NCBI GenBank assembly: GCA_964545735.1 | Contig: CAZJGS010000120.1 | Coordinates: forward strand, 1-7,739 | Reading direction: 5' to 3' | DNA: 7,739 nucleotides | Source of the DNA: Pleomorphochaeta sp964545735 | GTDB taxonomy: Bacteria > Spirochaetota > Spirochaetia > Sphaerochaetales > Sphaerochaetaceae | Program-made: the position numbers and the translations under genes | Shown here: in pieces, positions 7,100-7,739 of the stretch | Numbering within the stretch: the first letter of the stretch is position 1 | Layout of the letters: the number at the start of each line of letters is the position of its first letter | Notes under the pieces: model-generated | What the model saw: the letters and a program-made list of their open reading frames with translations, nothing else | What the model was told of the DNA's origin: nothing | The model's database searches: none

Positions 7100-7739
7100 C
7101 TTTTATACAAGCAAAGAAACAAATAAAAGCAGATAAGATTTTATATATAATGCTACTTCCTACATTTATATATTTTCTAGTTTTTCATGTGTACCCTATT
7201 ATTGAAATGAAATTGGCTTTTTATGATTACCGAATTTTTGGTGATAATATTTTTGTAGGAATGAAATGGTTTAAAAAACTCTTTTCTACTCCTATGTTTT
7301 GGAGAATTCTAAAAAATACTTTAATTATTAGTTTTATGAAAATTTTCCTCTATTTCCCTTTCCCAATATTATTTGCTCTTTTCCTTAATGAATTAAGAAA
7401 TAGGGAATTTAGTAGAAGTATCCAAGTAATATCCTATCTACCCCACTTTTTATCCTGGGTTGTAATTGCTGGAATCTGGTTCAGTTTTCTAGGATCTAAG
7501 GGCGCCGTTAATACGTGCCTGGGACTTTTTAATATTGACCCCATAGATTTTCTTAGTAATAAAGAAAATATTAGATGGACTCTATTCTTTTCTGAGACCT
7601 GGAGAAGTATGGGCTGGGATTCAATTATTTACTCCGCTGCTATTTTAACCATAGATAAGAATTTATATGAGGCTGCTGAAATAGACGGAGCTGGAAGACT
7701 ACTTGTAGTTAAAAAGATAATTCTTCCTATATTAATACC
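7096..7739 (+). CDS. LplB-type polysaccharide/sugar ABC permease, 3' end beyond window
   Basis: Membrane subunit of a carbohydrate ABC importer of the LplB/YtcP type (COG4209 group). Of a usual 290-320 residues, 214 are present. The N-terminus has the family pattern LYIMLLPTFIYFLVFHVYPI (first helix, about residues 17-36). Further hydrophobic segments lie around NTLIISFMKIFLYFPFPILF, ISYLPHFLSWVVIAGIWF and the stretch before LTIDKNLYEAAEIDGAG. The last, with IILPIL at the right edge, is the EAA loop that contacts the ATPase. ATG 7096 overlaps the stop of the HAD gene (ATGA), and AAAGGGAG sits seven bases upstream. A YtcP-type second permease and a binding lipoprotein are expected just beyond the window. 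This is a different importer family from the damaged MalF/MalG pair on the left, so the broken genes are not simply duplicated here. Confidence 0.93.
   Translation, partial: MTFIQAKKQIKADKILYIMLLPTFIYFLVFHVYPIIEMKLAFYDYRIFGDNIFVGMKWFKKLFSTPMFWRILKNTLIISFMKIFLYFPFPILFALFLNELRNREFSRSIQVISYLPHFLSWVVIAGIWFSFLGSKGAVNTCLGLFNIDPIDFLSNKENIRWTLFFSETWRSMGWDSIIYSAAILTIDKNLYEAAEIDGAGRLLVVKKIILPILI

Noticed and set aside
1..7739. tRNA, rRNA, CRISPR array, insertion sequence or phage attachment site
   Set aside because: I saw no cloverleaf, spaced direct repeats, transposase or integrase coding sequence, or flanking inverted repeats, including around the rearranged block at 3554-4090.

Overview
The window is low-GC (roughly one third G+C by eye) and gene-dense. 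It has purine-rich ribosome binding sites and one-to-four-base overlaps between stop and start codons. Protein content (GH31 glycosidase, MalF/MalG-type and LplB-type sugar ABC permeases, LacI- and AraC-type regulators, an AtuA-like/DUF4387 pair) and codon use suggest a saccharolytic Firmicute, most likely Clostridia. This is inference: no rRNA or other marker gene is present, and a spirochaete is not excluded. A run of exactly 100 N (2506-2605) shows this is a scaffolded draft assembly.

Left part, minus strand (1-3523): a sugar-uptake and hydrolysis operon reading right to left as malF-type permease, malG-type permease, GH31 glycosidase. The glycosidase reads cleanly and keeps both catalytic aspartates; its 3' end lies beyond the left edge. 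The malG-type gene carries one in-frame TAA just after its EAA loop and holds the N gap. The malF-type gene is broken by four frame changes within about 210 bases near its 3' end, although the protein remains recognisable in the other frames up to its correct end.

Middle (about 3554-4145): a patch of gene remnants, all on the plus strand. It holds an N-proximal piece of an extracellular sugar-binding protein, joined in frame to the C-terminal helix-turn-helix piece of an AraC-family regulator, followed by an A+T-rich spacer. A LacI-family regulator comes next, lacking its DNA-binding domain and the first part of its sugar-binding domain. All the damage in the window lies between about 2029 and 4090; the flanks are clean. 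It is therefore either a recent local decay and rearrangement, or a badly assembled stretch beside a scaffold gap.

Right part, plus strand (4825-7739): four intact, tightly coupled genes encode an AtuA-like (PF07287) protein, a DUF4387 protein, a zinc-loop HAD phosphatase-like protein whose second catalytic aspartate is replaced by glutamine, and an LplB-type sugar permease cut by the right edge. The LacI remnant overlaps the first of them by one base. The layout suggests a LacI-controlled import and catabolic operon for a carbohydrate-derived compound. The chemistry of the AtuA-like/DUF4387 pair is not known to me, and this operon is the best candidate here for an undescribed pathway.
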